DNA of 64,000 nucleotides from Staphylococcus capitis subsp. capitis (GCF_040739495.1 NZ_CP145263.1:1240001-1304000), one strand, 5' to 3'; positions 1 through 9,634 are shown, counted from the first letter of the stretch. A program made the numbers and translations. Notes: generated by a model from the letters alone, not told the origin.

Positions 1-99
1 GTTGTAATAGATCAATATGAAATACAACTATATCAAAAGAAAATATGTGGAAAAGATAGAGACTTTAACATTAAAACATGTGTTTCATTTGAAAATTAA
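1..99 (+). CDS. C-terminal end of a comG-operon pseudopilin (ComGE position), partial
   Basis: Frame 1 is open from the first base to a TAA at 97-99 and encodes 32 residues beginning VVIDQYEIQLYQ and ending VSFEN. The 5' part lies outside the window. It sits directly before comGF and overlaps its beginning, as comG genes usually do, so the most likely identity is the preceding competence minor pseudopilin. The family assignment rests on position only. Confidence 0.5.
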   Translation, partial: VVIDQYEIQLYQKKICGKDRDFNIKTCVSFEN

Positions 100-421
100 A
101 GCCTTTACTTTCGTTGAAATACTCTTCGCATTATCAGTAACCTTATTATGTCTTTCTTTAACACCTAATATTATTAATCTCACTTCTTACTACCTACATT
201 TAGCTAAAAATAATGATGATTTAGACTTTGAATTTTTTTGTAGAGATATTCTTAAAGATATACAAACTTCCAAGTATTCGCCAAGTAAAGATAATGATTC
301 AACAATCAAAATTAGAAAAAAGGATGAGGAAATTAGATATATCTATAATAATAAAAAAATATATAAAAATATCAATCAGAGAGGTAACATCACTCTATTA
401 AACAATGTAGTTTTTTTTTAA
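17..421 (+). CDS. comGF: Competence pseudopilin ComGF, apparently shortened at its C terminus
   Basis: Late competence minor pseudopilin of the DNA-uptake machine in the cell envelope. Residues 27-47 carry a class III prepilin signal (KAFTFVEILFALSV), cleaved by the ComC peptidase after Ala in this family. The ATG at 17 overlaps the preceding gene by 83 bases; an in-frame TTG at 89, just before the prepilin motif, is the alternative start. Neither has a clear ribosome binding site, so translational coupling is likely. The frame ends at TAA 419-421 inside a run of nine T (411-419). After that stop the same frame stays open to TAG 506-508 and reads like the missing ComGF tail (IIKTNNNILKIKIKQGD...). 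This looks like a nonsense or slippage site that shortens the protein by about 29 residues. Confidence 0.72.
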   Translation: MKYNYIKRKYVEKIETLTLKHVFHLKIKAFTFVEILFALSVTLLCLSLTPNIINLTSYYLHLAKNNDDLDFEFFCRDILKDIQTSKYSPSKDNDSTIKIRKKDEEIRYIYNNKKIYKNINQRGNITLLNNVVFF

Positions 422-479
422 ATAATAAAGACGAACAATAATATTTTAAAAATAAAAATAAAGCAAGGAGATACGAACT

Positions 480-668
480 ATTATAAAGAGAAGAACCTCT
501 ATTTATAGCCAAAAAGCGTTCATTAGTTTATATTTAGTAGTAATTTTTTCATTTTATTTATCAATTATATCTTTTTATATTACTCAATATGGTTTAAAAT
601 TAAAGACATTACATAACTTAGATATTTACTATGATGATGTTATTGTTAAAACATTAAAAAAGAGGTAG
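480..668 (+). CDS. Small membrane protein in ComGG position, probable ATT start
   Basis: Open frame of 62 codons encoding IKRRTSIYSQKAF followed by a hydrophobic segment (about residues 14-36) and a short polar tail ending TLKKR. A good ribosome binding site AAGGAG (465-470) stands nine bases before ATT 480, an uncommon but known start codon; ATA 483 is the other option and no ATG is available. A basic N terminus, one membrane segment and a soluble tail, placed between comGF and aroK, fit a short ComGG-like pseudopilin component. It overlaps the ancestral, longer comGF frame. Identity by family is not certain. Confidence 0.55.
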   Translation: MIKRRTSIYSQKAFISLYLVVIFSFYLSIISFYITQYGLKLKTLHNLDIYYDDVIVKTLKKR

Positions 669-674
669 ATTAGA

Positions 675-1187
675 TTGATTAAAAGTAAAGCACCTATTAT
701 ATTTGTTGGCTTCATGGGTACTGGTAAAACGACGATTGGACGATATCTTTCTGATTTACAAAATTTAAGTTATGTAGACTTAGATGAATATATCGAGAGA
801 AATGAAAACAAATCAATTCCCGATATATTTCAGGAACATGGAGAACAAAAATTCCGTGATTTAGAATTTAAGTATTTAAAAGAGTGTTTGAATACATTCG
901 AAATTATATCTACTGGTGGAGGAATAATCGAAAATAAAGATTCTTTGAAACTACTTAAAAATGAAAAGAATGTTATATGGCTTGATTGTGATATCAATGT
1001 TATTTATCGACGTATAGTTAGTGATCCTCATAGACCCAATGCTAAAGATAAATCTCTAGAACAATTAAATACCTTGTATTGTTCAAGGGTTTCAAGATAT
1101 AATGAAACCGCATTCATGAAGGTGAATAGCGCACTCACTGTTTCTGAAATATATGAAAAGATTTTACAAAATTTATTTTGCGATTGA
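675..1187 (+). CDS. aroK: Shikimate kinase
   Basis: Phosphorylates shikimate to shikimate 3-phosphate with ATP, the fifth step of the chorismate pathway in the cytoplasm; its product is the substrate of AroA at the other end of this window. 170 residues, the normal family length. P-loop GFMGTGKTT at residues 12-20; the substrate-binding region DLDEYIE follows at about 35 and the glycine-rich STGGG at about 79-83. The start is TTG 675, with AAGAGG nine bases upstream. The glycine riboswitch begins two bases after its stop codon, so the downstream promoter probably lies inside this gene. Confidence 0.93.
   Translation: MIKSKAPIIFVGFMGTGKTTIGRYLSDLQNLSYVDLDEYIERNENKSIPDIFQEHGEQKFRDLEFKYLKECLNTFEIISTGGGIIENKDSLKLLKNEKNVIWLDCDINVIYRRIVSDPHRPNAKDKSLEQLNTLYCSRVSRYNETAFMKVNSALTVSEIYEKILQNLFCD
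1074..1103 (+). promoter_or_regulatory. Candidate promoter inside aroK for the gcv operon
   Basis: TTGTAT (1074-1079), an 18-base spacer and a perfect TATAAT (1098-1103). The glycine riboswitch starts at about 1189, right after the aroK stop, so a dedicated gcv promoter would have to lie inside aroK. This is the best sigma-A-like match I see there. Confidence 0.4.
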
Positions 1188-1188
1188 T

Positions 1189-1342
1189 CAGTATTAGAGA
1201 GAATAAAGCTAAAACATATCTACATAATAATTAATTTAAGAATATTGTAAATATTTAGCTTTATCGCCGAAGGTGCAAGTTATTTAACGAAACTCTCAGG
1301 CAAAAGGATAATACTGTAACGCGTTCCTGGATGAATTATTTT
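1189..1342 (+). ncRNA. Glycine riboswitch (single aptamer with possible ghost aptamer)
   Basis: Glycine-sensing leader of the gcvT operon. P1 is CAGTATT (1189-1195) pairing with AATACTG (1310-1316). A long helix ATAAAGCTAAA / TTTAGCTTTAT follows. The conserved core CCGAAGGTGCAA and CTCTCAGGCAAAAGGA lies at about 1267-1309. Only one full aptamer is visible; 1317-1342 may be the remnant ghost aptamer known from singlet glycine riboswitches. An intrinsic terminator follows directly, so glycine is expected to favour read-through into gcvT. Confidence 0.9.
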
Positions 1343-1374
1343 AACAGGGTAGCTCTATGCTATCCTGTTTTTTA
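1343..1374 (+). terminator. Riboswitch-controlled terminator before gcvT
   Basis: AACAGGGTAGC / GCTATCCTGTT stem of 11 pairs (one G-U) with a five-base loop, followed by a T-run. It lies between the glycine aptamer and the gcvT ribosome binding site, in the expression-platform position. Confidence 0.85.
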
Positions 1375-1395
1375 TTAAAAATAGGGGGTTTTCTA

Positions 1396-2487
1396 ATGAC
1401 AACTGAACTTAAAAAGACACCTTTATATCAAAACTACGTTGATAATGGTGCGAAAATAGTTGAATTCGGTGGATGGGCTATGCCTGTTCAATTCACTAGT
1501 ATTAAAGAAGAACATAACGCTGTGAGATATGAAATTGGTCTTTTTGATGTAAGCCACATGGGAGAGATAGAAATTACTGGTAATGAAGCATTTAACTTTG
1601 TTCAGTATATTTTATCAAATGATGCTAACAATCTTACAGATACTAAAGCAATGTATACAGCTTTATGTAATGAAGAAGGTGGTATTATAGATGACTTAGT
1701 TACATACAAGTTAGCAGAAAACCACTTTTTATTAATAGTAAATGCGGCAAATACTGATAAAGATTTTAATTGGATTTCTAAGCAAAGTAGCAATTTTGAT
1801 GTTAATGTGAATAATTCTTCAAATATATATGGTCAACTTGCTATTCAAGGACCAAAAGCTAGACATCTTGTGAATGAACATACTGATGTGGATGTTAGTG
1901 ACATGAGTATGTTTGAATTTAAACAAGATGTGAAGTTTTTTGATAAAAATATAATTCTTTCACAATCAGGATATACAGGGGAAGATGGTTTCGAAATTTA
2001 TTGCAAATCTGAAGACACAGCAGACATTTGGAATCAATTATTAGAATATGACGTTGTTCCTTGTGGTTTAGGTGCTCGTGATACTTTACGCCTTGAGGCA
2101 GGTTTACCTCTACATGGTCAAGATTTAACAGAATCTATTACTCCTTATGAAGGAGGTATTGCTTTTGCTGCTAAACCTCTTATTGAAGAAGAATTTATTG
2201 GCAAATCTGTTCTTAAAGATCAAAAAGAAAATGGTTCCACTAAAAGAACTGTTGGATTAGAGATAATAGGTAAAGGTATTGCTAGAACAGGTTACGAAGT
2301 ATTTGATTTAGAAGGTAACCACATTGGAGAGGTAACATCCGGAACTCAATCTCCCTCTTCAGGTAAATCTATCGCACTAGCTATTATAAATAGAGATGCA
2401 TTCGAAATGGGTAAAGAAGTGCTTATACAAGTTCGTAAGCGCCAAGTTAAAGCAAAAATTGTTAAGAAAAATCAAATTACTAAATAA
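1396..2487 (+). CDS. gcvT: Glycine cleavage system T protein (aminomethyltransferase)
   Basis: Takes the aminomethyl group from lipoyl-GcvH and transfers the one-carbon unit to tetrahydrofolate, releasing ammonia. 363 residues, the family length, with the N-terminal ENNAV-like EEHNAVR region, LFDVSHMGE and [11 protein letters not shown] folate-binding segments. Start at ATG 1396 with GGGGG about eight bases upstream; an in-frame ATG at 1357 lies in the terminator hairpin and is not credible. First gene of gcvT-gcvPA-gcvPB, controlled by the glycine riboswitch. Confidence 0.96.
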   Translation: MTTELKKTPLYQNYVDNGAKIVEFGGWAMPVQFTSIKEEHNAVRYEIGLFDVSHMGEIEITGNEAFNFVQYILSNDANNLTDTKAMYTALCNEEGGIIDDLVTYKLAENHFLLIVNAANTDKDFNWISKQSSNFDVNVNNSSNIYGQLAIQGPKARHLVNEHTDVDVSDMSMFEFKQDVKFFDKNIILSQSGYTGEDGFEIYCKSEDTADIWNQLLEYDVVPCGLGARDTLRLEAGLPLHGQDLTESITPYEGGIAFAAKPLIEEEFIGKSVLKDQKENGSTKRTVGLEIIGKGIARTGYEVFDLEGNHIGEVTSGTQSPSSGKSIALAIINRDAFEMGKEVLIQVRKRQVKAKIVKKNQITK

Positions 2488-2505
2488 TACGGAGGGGTGT
2501 AAATA

Positions 2506-3852
2506 GTGAGTCATCGTTATATACCTTTAACAGATCAAGATAAACAAGAAATGCTAGATACTATTGGAGCAAAATCAATTTCAGAATTATTTGGTGATGT
2601 CCCAGCCGATATTTTATTAGATCGAAATTTAAATATTGCTAAGGGAGAGGCAGAAACTAGTTTAGTAAGAAGACTTAATCTTCTTGCCAATAGAAATATC
2701 ACAAAAGAAACTCACGCTTCATTTTTAGGTGCTGGTGTATATGATCATTATGCTCCTGCAGTTGTAGATGCCATGATTTCTAGATCAGAATTTTATACTG
2801 CGTACACACCTTATCAACCTGAGATTTCTCAAGGTGAGTTACAAGCAATTTTTGAATTTCAAACTTTAATCTGTGAACTAACTGATATGGATGTTGCAAA
2901 TTCATCTATGTATGATGGTATGACTAGTTTTGCTGAAGCTTGTATTTTAGCTTTCAGTCAGACTAAAAAGAATAAAATTGTTGTTTCAAAAGGTTTACAC
3001 TATCAAGCTTTACAAGTTTTACATACTTACGCTAAAACATGTAAAGAGTTTGAAGTAGTTGAAATCGATTTAAATGGAACAATAACTGATTTACAAAAAT
3101 TAGAACAAGCAATTGATGATGATACTGCCGCAGTTGCAGTACAATATCCAAATTTTTATGGTTCAATTGAAGATCTTGAAAAAATAAATAGTTTAATTGC
3201 AGATAAAAAAGCATTATTTATAGTATATGCTAACCCTCTAGCTTTAGGTCTTTTAACACCACCAGGTACTTTTGGAGCGGATATAGTTGTTGGAGATACT
3301 CAACCGTTCGGTATATCTACACAATTTGGTGGACCTCATTGCGGGTATTTTGCTACAACTAAAAAGTTAATGCGTAAAGTACCTGGACGTTTAGTAGGTC
3401 AAACTCAGGATGATGAAGGCAATCGTGGATTTGTACTAACTTTACAAGCTAGAGAGCAGCATATTAGAAGAGATAAAGCGACTTCAAATATATGTTCTAA
3501 CCAAGCACTTAATGCACTTGCATCTTCAATTGCTATGTCAGCTCTTGGTAAACAAGGTATGTATGATATTGCTGTTCAAAATTTAAAACATGCTAATTAT
3601 GCTAAACAACTATTTAAACATAAAGGCTTTGAGGTATTAGATGGTAATTCATTTAATGAATTTGTAGTTAAATTTGATGAACCTATTAAAGAAGTAAATT
3701 TAAAATTAGCTGACCAAGGTATTATTGGTGGTTTTGATTTAAGTGAAGTTTCTGATGACTTCAACAATCATATGCTAGTTGCCGTAACTGAATTAAGAAC
3801 TAAAGAAGAAATTGATAATTTTGTTCAGAAAGCTGGTGAATTAAATGGTTAG
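2506..3852 (+). CDS. gcvPA: Glycine dehydrogenase (decarboxylating) subunit 1
   Basis: N-terminal half of the P protein, which decarboxylates glycine and loads the aminomethyl group on lipoyl-GcvH. 448 residues, typical of the split Firmicute form. GTG start 2506 with a strong GGAGGGG eight bases upstream. It shows [14 protein letters not shown] and the degenerate aminotransferase fold; this subunit lacks the PLP lysine, carried by GcvPB. 18 bases after gcvT and overlapping gcvPB by eight bases, so the two P subunits are translationally coupled. Confidence 0.96.
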   Translation: MSHRYIPLTDQDKQEMLDTIGAKSISELFGDVPADILLDRNLNIAKGEAETSLVRRLNLLANRNITKETHASFLGAGVYDHYAPAVVDAMISRSEFYTAYTPYQPEISQGELQAIFEFQTLICELTDMDVANSSMYDGMTSFAEACILAFSQTKKNKIVVSKGLHYQALQVLHTYAKTCKEFEVVEIDLNGTITDLQKLEQAIDDDTAAVAVQYPNFYGSIEDLEKINSLIADKKALFIVYANPLALGLLTPPGTFGADIVVGDTQPFGISTQFGGPHCGYFATTKKLMRKVPGRLVGQTQDDEGNRGFVLTLQAREQHIRRDKATSNICSNQALNALASSIAMSALGKQGMYDIAVQNLKHANYAKQLFKHKGFEVLDGNSFNEFVVKFDEPIKEVNLKLADQGIIGGFDLSEVSDDFNNHMLVAVTELRTKEEIDNFVQKAGELNG

Positions 3853-5329
3853 TAAATCAAGTCCATTAATCTTTGAAAGATCCAAAAAAGGTAGATATGC
3901 GTATTCTTTACCTCAAAGTGATATTGAGGACATTACAATTTCCTCTGTATTAGATGACAAATATATTCGTAAAGATAAAGCCGAGTTTCCTGAGGTAGCT
4001 GAACTAGATTTAGTTCGACATTACACAGAACTCTCCAATAAAAATTTTGGTGTAGACACTGGTTTTTATCCATTGGGATCATGCACGATGAAATATAATC
4101 CTAAAGTTAATGAAAAAGTTGCTAGAATACCTGGATTTAGTGAATCTCATCCATTGCAAGAGGAAGAACACATTCAAGGTTCACTTGAAATTATTTATAG
4201 TTTGCAAGAAGAGCTAAAAGAAATTACAGGTATGGATGAAGTAACACTTCAACCAGCAGCAGGCGCGCACGGTGAATGGACAGCTCTCATGATTTTCAAA
4301 GCTTATCATGAGAATAATGGACAAGGACATAGAGATGAGGTTATTGTACCTGATTCTGCTCATGGTACAAACCCTGCTTCAGCCTCATTTGCCGGATTTA
4401 AATCAGTCACTGTTAAATCTAATGAGCGCGGAGAAGTAGATATTGATGATTTAAGAAGAGTTGTAAATGAGAATACAGCTGCTATCATGCTAACTAATCC
4501 AAATACATTAGGTATATTTGAGAAGAATATTATGGAAATTAGAGAAATCGTTCATGAAGCTGGTGGTCTACTTTATTACGATGGGGCAAATTTAAACGCA
4601 ATAATGGATAAAGTTAGACCTGGAGACATGGGCTTTGATGCAGTTCATCTAAACTTACACAAAACGTTTACTGGACCTCATGGTGGCGGTGGCCCTGGTT
4701 CAGGACCAGTAGGTGTGGTAAAAGAGTTATCTAGCTACTTACCTAAGCCGATGGTCATTAAAGATGGCGAGTTCTATAAGTATGATAATAACATTGAAAA
4801 CTCAATTGGAAGAGTTAAACCATTCTATGGTAACTTTGGTATTTATTTAAGAGCCTATACGTATATTAGAACTATGGGTGCTGAAGGACTTAAAGAAGTT
4901 TCAGAGGCTGCTGTGCTGAATGCTAATTATATTAAAGCACGTCTAAAAGACCATTTTGAAATCCCATATGACCAATATTGTAAACATGAGTTTGTTTTGA
5001 GCGGAACGAAACAAAAACAATTTGGCGTCCGTACATTAGATATGGCAAAAAGACTTTTAGATTTTGGAGTTCATCCTCCAACTATTTATTTCCCACTTAA
5101 TGTTGAAGAGGGAATGATGATCGAACCTACAGAAACTGAATCTAAAGAAACATTAGATCATTTTGTAGATTCACTAATACAAATTTCTAATGAAGCGCAA
5201 GATAATCCTGATGTAGTGCTTGAAGCACCGCACACAACCATTATAGATAGATTAGACGAAACAACTGCAGCACGTAAGCCAATTCTTAAATTCGAAGATT
5301 TAAAACAAGAAAAAACAATTGAACATTAA
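3845..5329 (+). CDS. gcvPB: Glycine dehydrogenase (decarboxylating) subunit 2
   Basis: PLP-bearing C-terminal half of the P protein. 494 residues. [16 protein letters not shown] at about 270-285 holds the PLP lysine K273. [11 protein letters not shown] and ALHGTNPAS-like [11 protein letters not shown] are further family signatures. ATG start 3845 overlaps the end of gcvPA. Last gene of the operon; a strong terminator follows. Confidence 0.96.
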   Translation: MVSKSSPLIFERSKKGRYAYSLPQSDIEDITISSVLDDKYIRKDKAEFPEVAELDLVRHYTELSNKNFGVDTGFYPLGSCTMKYNPKVNEKVARIPGFSESHPLQEEEHIQGSLEIIYSLQEELKEITGMDEVTLQPAAGAHGEWTALMIFKAYHENNGQGHRDEVIVPDSAHGTNPASASFAGFKSVTVKSNERGEVDIDDLRRVVNENTAAIMLTNPNTLGIFEKNIMEIREIVHEAGGLLYYDGANLNAIMDKVRPGDMGFDAVHLNLHKTFTGPHGGGGPGSGPVGVVKELSSYLPKPMVIKDGEFYKYDNNIENSIGRVKPFYGNFGIYLRAYTYIRTMGAEGLKEVSEAAVLNANYIKARLKDHFEIPYDQYCKHEFVLSGTKQKQFGVRTLDMAKRLLDFGVHPPTIYFPLNVEEGMMIEPTETESKETLDHFVDSLIQISNEAQDNPDVVLEAPHTTIIDRLDETTAARKPILKFEDLKQEKTIEH

Positions 5330-5358
5330 TATTGAAAATTAATTATACTTAAAATAGT

Positions 5359-5403
5359 AAAGCTCAATGATGTTTAAGCTATAATACATCATTGAGCTTT
5401 TTT
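5359..5403 (+). terminator. Terminator of the gcv operon
   Basis: Perfect 15-base arms AAAGCTCAATGATGT (5359-5373) and its complement (5386-5400), then T residues. Confidence 0.85.
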
Positions 5404-5482
5404 CCCTTATTAAGCTAAATAACTTATTTTTCAAAAGATTATCTTTAAAGCCTAAATATTATTTTTTACTGCAATAATAAAT

Positions 5483-5524
5483 ACCCTTAAAAAGTTATAA
5501 TTCAAATTACAACATTTCAAGGGT
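5483..5524 (-). terminator. Probable terminator of the rhodanese gene
   Basis: Imperfect inverted repeat with ACCCTT / AAGGGT ends and an AT-rich stem, just downstream of the minus-strand rhodanese gene and followed on that strand by an AT-rich tract. Confidence 0.5.
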
Positions 5525-5558
5525 GAAAATTACTAGGCGAAACGATATGGTCGTAAAA

Positions 5559-5945
5559 TTATTTCTTAGATTTAATTTTACCTGTCCATTTTTTATATCC
5601 GCCTTTAAGCATGTATAAATCTTTATAGCCATTTTTTCTTAATATACGAGCAGCACGATAACTCGCTATTCCATTAGCATCACACAAATAAATTGGTTGG
5701 TCTTTTCTTAAACCTTGGTAACGTTGTTTAAAAGTTGTGATTGGAATGTTACGCGCACCATTAATATGACCATAATCATAATCCACTTTTTCTCGAACAT
5801 CTATAACTTGAGCTTTTCTCAAGCCTTTGTGGAATTCATTTTGGTCTAATTCTTTAACAGCTCGTTTATTAAGAATTTGTTGGATGACCATATACGCAAT
5901 GATAATCACGATGATTCCAATTGCAATGTACAAAGAGATACCCAT
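5559..5945 (-). CDS. Membrane-anchored rhodanese-like protein
   Basis: 128 residues. Residues 4-22 form one membrane segment; residues about 33-125 are a rhodanese domain with the conserved IDVRE motif and active-site loop CDANGIAS, whose cysteine (C88) would carry persulfide sulfur. It faces the cytoplasm by the positive-inside rule if the segment is an uncleaved anchor. Starts at ATG 5945 with GGGAGG upstream. It lies alone between the gcv operon and lipM, both tied to lipoate biochemistry, but a role in sulfur supply is only an inference. Natural substrate unknown. Confidence 0.85.
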   Translation of the reverse strand: MGISLYIAIGIIVIIIAYMVIQQILNKRAVKELDQNEFHKGLRKAQVIDVREKVDYDYGHINGARNIPITTFKQRYQGLRKDQPIYLCDANGIASYRAARILRKNGYKDLYMLKGGYKKWTGKIKSKK

Positions 5946-6105
5946 CTTGCATCCTCCCTAATTAATCGATATTATAATTATAAGACTGTTAGGACAATTT
6001 ATCAAAATATTTTTTCGGGTTAGTTTATGTTTAAATCATATAAACTAGATATATACAAATATACTTAATAGTTAAGTCTTTAAACATTTTGTTAGGGGTT
6101 TTTTT

Positions 6106-6936
6106 ATGACTGAAACTTGGAACTTTATTAATACAGGAAGTCAAGATCCATACTATAATATGGCTATGGATGAAGCATTACTTAATTTTGTTTCTAGAGG
6201 AGAGATTGATCCTGTTATAAGATTTTATACTTGGAATCCTGCGACACTTTCCATTGGATATTTTCAAAGATTACAAAAAGAAATAGATATTGAAAAGGTT
6301 AATGAAAAAGGATTCGGTTTAGTTCGACGTCAAACAGGGGGGAGAGGCGTCTTACATGATAAAGAATTAACTTATAGCGTGATAGTTCCTGAGTCCCATC
6401 CAAATATGCCTTCAACAATTACAGAAGCCTATAGAGTGATTTCTCAAGGTTTATTAGAAGGGTTTAAAAATTTAGGGTTTGAGACATACTTTGCCGTTCC
6501 TCGTTCAAAGGAAGAGCGAGAAAAGTTAAAACAACCTAGAAGTTCAGTATGTTTTGATGCTCCGAGTTGGTATGAATTAGTCGTTGAAGGTAGAAAAATA
6601 GCAGGAAGTGCTCAAACAAGACAAAAAGGCGTCATTTTACAACATGGTTCAATTTTACAAGATATTGATATTGATGAACTATTTGATATGTTTATTTTCA
6701 AAAATGATAGACTTAAAGCTAAAATGAAGGAAGCTTTCGTTGAAAAAGCAGTGGCAATTAATGACATTTCTGACACTCATATTACTTTAAGTGAAATGGA
6801 AAAAGCCTTTGAAGAAGGGTTCAAGACTGGATTAAATATTGAGTTCAAACCTTTAGAATTATCAGAACAACAGCTTGCTGAGGTAAAAGAACTTGAAGAA
6901 AAATATCGTTCTGACGATTGGATGTTTCGTAAATAA
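6106..6936 (+). CDS. lipM: Octanoyltransferase LipM
   Basis: Moves the octanoyl chain from acyl carrier protein to GcvH, the first step of lipoate synthesis in Firmicutes. 276 residues of the biotin/lipoate protein ligase fold, with [12 protein letters not shown] at 74-85, the catalytic cysteine C149 ([10 protein letters not shown]) and the conserved lysine K164 (GRKIAGSAQ). Start ATG 6106 with AGGGG upstream. C149 and position near gcv argue for LipM rather than the lipoate ligase LplA. The products support the gcv system and the lipoyl E2 BkdB of this window. Confidence 0.9.
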   Translation: MTETWNFINTGSQDPYYNMAMDEALLNFVSRGEIDPVIRFYTWNPATLSIGYFQRLQKEIDIEKVNEKGFGLVRRQTGGRGVLHDKELTYSVIVPESHPNMPSTITEAYRVISQGLLEGFKNLGFETYFAVPRSKEEREKLKQPRSSVCFDAPSWYELVVEGRKIAGSAQTRQKGVILQHGSILQDIDIDELFDMFIFKNDRLKAKMKEAFVEKAVAINDISDTHITLSEMEKAFEEGFKTGLNIEFKPLELSEQQLAEVKELEEKYRSDDWMFRK

Positions 6937-6940
6937 TATA

Positions 6941-6990
6941 AAAATAGCATTGAAGTCAAGTTTAATTCGCATACTTCAATGCTATTTTTG
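6941..6990. terminator. Bidirectional terminator between lipM and the convergent membrane gene
   Basis: 16-base arms AAAATAGCATTGAAGT (6941-6956) and complement (6973-6988), A-rich before and T-rich after, so it can serve both converging units. Confidence 0.85.
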
Positions 6991-6991
6991 T

Positions 6992-7210
6992 TTAATGCTT
7001 TCTATTTTTTCGTTTGTACTTTCGAGCAGCTCTCTTATACTTCCTTTGATCTTCAGTTAAGAAAAAGAAATAATAAATGAGATAAATGATTAAAGCTACT
7101 ACTGCAAAACTTATTAAAGTCTTAATTATTGAAAAAAGAAATTCATCTAAATTCATTATTAATCCAAAAGCAGCAATAGCCAATATAATATAAAAGATGA
7201 TATAACGCAT
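6992..7210 (-). CDS. Small two-segment membrane protein, unknown function
   Basis: 72 residues: two hydrophobic segments (about 3-21 and 29-51), then a strongly basic cytoplasmic tail (KYKRAARKYKRKNRKH). Start ATG 7210 preceded by AGGAG. It follows the lipoprotein gene by 13 bases on the same strand, so the two are probably cotranscribed. I do not recognise a named family; the basic tail could bind lipid heads or nucleic acid, which is speculation. Confidence 0.75.
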   Translation of the reverse strand: MRYIIFYIILAIAAFGLIMNLDEFLFSIIKTLISFAVVALIIYLIYYFFFLTEDQRKYKRAARKYKRKNRKH

Positions 7211-7223
7211 CTAAAAACTCCTA

Positions 7224-7805
7224 TTAACTTCTAATATTTGAACTTACGGTAGTAAGTTTTTGTTGACCTTTTTTAATTTGTTTAGAGTCTTTTGATTGAT
7301 AGCCGTTTCTAATTTTATTCATCGCACCTGATAAATCTTTATCAAATTTGCTAATCTCTTTTCTTTTCTGTTTATCTTCTTCAGAATTAGAATCATTGTC
7401 AACCGAACTTTTATAAGTTGAAAAAGCTTCATTAATTTTATTCGTAATTTTATCTAACTTATCTTGAATATCTTTTTTACCTTTGTTCTTTGTAACATCT
7501 GCCTCTATATTTTTATAATCTCCTATAGCCTCAGCTACTTTATCATAATAATTGGACGATGCTTTTAAATTTTTGATTTTCAATTTGTTAGAGGATGTCT
7601 TTTTACTATTTTCTTTATCTTGTTTTAATCCAGCAATTTTTGATTTTTGGTTACTTATATCTTGATTAAGTTGCTGTATATCTAACTTAAGTTGGTGATT
7701 ATCATCTCGTAATTTAGTAGTCTTATCCTCTAATGGAGCCAAGTTTTGACTTCCACAACCTGCTAACAAACAAGATGCTCCTAGCACTAATATAAATTTT
7801 TTCAT
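7224..7805 (-). CDS. Coiled-coil lipoprotein, unknown function
   Basis: 193 residues. N-terminal lipoprotein signal MKKFILVLGASCLLAGC with lipobox LAGC and lipidated C17. Residues about 25-70 have heptad character (LEDKTTKLRDDNHQLKLDIQQLNQD) predicted to form a coiled coil; the rest is Lys/Asp/Ser-rich and helical. GGGAGA precedes ATG 7805. Probably tethered to the outer face of the membrane; cotranscribed with the small membrane protein downstream. No enzymatic motif seen. Confidence 0.85.
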   Translation of the reverse strand: MKKFILVLGASCLLAGCGSQNLAPLEDKTTKLRDDNHQLKLDIQQLNQDISNQKSKIAGLKQDKENSKKTSSNKLKIKNLKASSNYYDKVAEAIGDYKNIEADVTKNKGKKDIQDKLDKITNKINEAFSTYKSSVDNDSNSEEDKQKRKEISKFDKDLSGAMNKIRNGYQSKDSKQIKKGQQKLTTVSSNIRS

Positions 7806-7908
7806 TGTATTCTCCCTAAACCAAAAACTATTATAATCGTTATTAATTATGCTATCATTTTAATGTATAAAATAAAAATGTACAAACGTTATCATAGGAG
7901 TGATGCAA

Positions 7909-8970
7909 ATGAATAAATTAAAACAAGTTCATGAAATCTTGGAACATAAACGTTTGGATGCACTTATTGTTCTATCTGATTTTAATCGAAGATATCTTTC
8001 AGGATTCACGGGAACAAGTGGCGCTTTGATAATAACCCCTGATAAAAATTATCTTGTAACTGATTTTAGATATATTGAACAAGCTACTAATCAAGCAACT
8101 GAATTTGAAATTATTAATCGTCAAAGTGGGTTAATTTCAGAAATAAAACAAATATTAGAAAGTAAAAAGTTAACGAATGTTGGTTTTGAAGGACATTTAA
8201 TTAGTTATGATACATATGTTGAACTCAATAAAGGTATAATTACTTTGATTAGTATTAGGGATGCTATTGATAAGATAAGAGAAGTTAAAAATAAAGAAGA
8301 AATTCAACTTATAAAAAAAGCAGCAGAAATTGTAGATAAAACATATGAATATATTTTATCAATAGCAAAAGTGGGTATGAGTGAAAGAGAAATCAAAGCG
8401 CGCCTAGAAAGCAAAATGTTAGAATTAGGTGCCGATGGTCCATCTTTTGATACAATTGTAGCATCAGGTTATAGAGGCGCATTACCTCACGGGGTAGCTA
8501 GTGACAAACGCATCGAAAAAGGTGATATGATTACTTTAGATTTTGGAGCGTACTATCGTGGTTATTGTTCCGATATAACGCGTACTTTCGCTATAGGTGA
8601 ACCTGATCCAAAGATGAAAGAAATATATGAAATCGTGCTACAATCTCAAATTAAGGCAATCGAAGAAATAAAACCTGGTATGACTGTTCAACAAGCTGAC
8701 GCTTTATCAAGAGATTATATCGAGTCTCATGGTTATGGAAAGGAATTTGGTCATTCTCTTGGACATGGTATAGGTTTAGATATTCATGAAGGACCATTGC
8801 TATCTAAGAATAGCGAAGGTGAATTGAAAGTTAATAATTGTGTAACAATTGAACCAGGTATATATGTCGATGGACTTGGTGGCATTAGAATAGAAGACGA
8901 TATATTAATCACAGAAAATGGCTGTGATGTCTTTACTAAATGCACAAAAGACCTTATTATTTTAGAGTAA
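7909..8970 (+). CDS. M24-family Xaa-Pro dipeptidase/aminopeptidase
   Basis: Cleaves X-Pro bonds in peptides in the cytoplasm. 353 residues: creatinase-like N-terminal domain (1-125) and pita-bread metallopeptidase domain. Metal ligands are visible in order: DFGAYYRGYCSDITRTF (two Asp), GHSLGHGIGLDIHEGP (His), EPGIY (Glu) and GIRIEDD (Glu). AGGAG at 7896-7900 fits ATG 7909; the upstream GTG 7900 overlaps that site. Equivalent to B. subtilis YqhT, which also precedes efp. Only 26 bases separate it from efp, so they are an operon. Confidence 0.88.
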   Translation: MNKLKQVHEILEHKRLDALIVLSDFNRRYLSGFTGTSGALIITPDKNYLVTDFRYIEQATNQATEFEIINRQSGLISEIKQILESKKLTNVGFEGHLISYDTYVELNKGIITLISIRDAIDKIREVKNKEEIQLIKKAAEIVDKTYEYILSIAKVGMSEREIKARLESKMLELGADGPSFDTIVASGYRGALPHGVASDKRIEKGDMITLDFGAYYRGYCSDITRTFAIGEPDPKMKEIYEIVLQSQIKAIEEIKPGMTVQQADALSRDYIESHGYGKEFGHSLGHGIGLDIHEGPLLSKNSEGELKVNNCVTIEPGIYVDGLGGIRIEDDILITENGCDVFTKCTKDLIILE

Positions 8971-8996
8971 GCGCGTATAATTGAGGAGGAGACTGA

Positions 8997-9554
8997 ATGA
9001 TTTCAGTAAATGATTTTAAAACAGGCTTAACAATTTCTGTAGATAATGGAATTTGGAAAGTTATTGATTTCCAACACGTAAAACCAGGAAAAGGTTCTGC
9101 ATTTGTTCGTTCTAAATTAAGAAACTTAAGAACAGGTGCTATCCAAGAAAAAACATTCCGAGCAGGAGAGAAAGTTGAACAGGCGATGATTGAAAACCGT
9201 CGCATGCAATATTTATATGCTGATGGAGATAATCATATTTTCATGGATAATGAAACTTTCGATCAAATCGAATTACCTGGTGATTATTTAAAAGATGAAT
9301 TAAACTATTTAAAAGCAAATATGGAAGTTCAAGTTCAATCATATGAAGGAGAAATTATTGGAGTTGAATTACCTAAAACAGTTGAATTAGAAGTAACTGA
9401 AACTGAACCAGGTATTAAAGGTGATACAGCAACAGGCGCAACAAAATCTGCTACTGTAGAAACTGGATATACTTTAAACGTGCCTTTATTCGTTAATGAA
9501 GGAGATATTTTAGTAATTAATACTGGCGACGGAAGTTACATTTCTAGAGGCTAG
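8997..9554 (+). CDS. efp: Elongation factor P
   Basis: Binds stalled ribosomes at the E site and helps peptide bonds form at proline runs. 185 residues with three beta-barrel domains. The tip loop [10 protein letters not shown] places lysine K32 where other Firmicutes carry a post-translational modification. The C-terminal signature GDGSYISRG is complete. ATG 8997 follows GGAGGAG. Pairing with an X-Pro peptidase gene is conserved in Firmicutes. Confidence 0.96.
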   Translation: MISVNDFKTGLTISVDNGIWKVIDFQHVKPGKGSAFVRSKLRNLRTGAIQEKTFRAGEKVEQAMIENRRMQYLYADGDNHIFMDNETFDQIELPGDYLKDELNYLKANMEVQVQSYEGEIIGVELPKTVELEVTETEPGIKGDTATGATKSATVETGYTLNVPLFVNEGDILVINTGDGSYISRG

Positions 9555-9576
9555 ACAAATTATACTTATTAACTAT

Positions 9577-9634
9577 CCCCCCTTAAAGTGTACATTGAAA
9601 TTGGTGTGCATTCTTAAGGGGGGTAATATTTTTT
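9577..9634 (+). terminator. Terminator after efp
   Basis: CCCCCCTTAA (9577-9586) pairs with TTAAGGGGGG (9614-9623); a T-rich tract follows. Unusually G/C-dense base for this genome. Confidence 0.85.

Noticed and set aside
1357..1395. Upstream in-frame ATG extension of gcvT
   Set aside because: It starts inside the riboswitch terminator hairpin and lacks a ribosome site; ATG 1396 has one.
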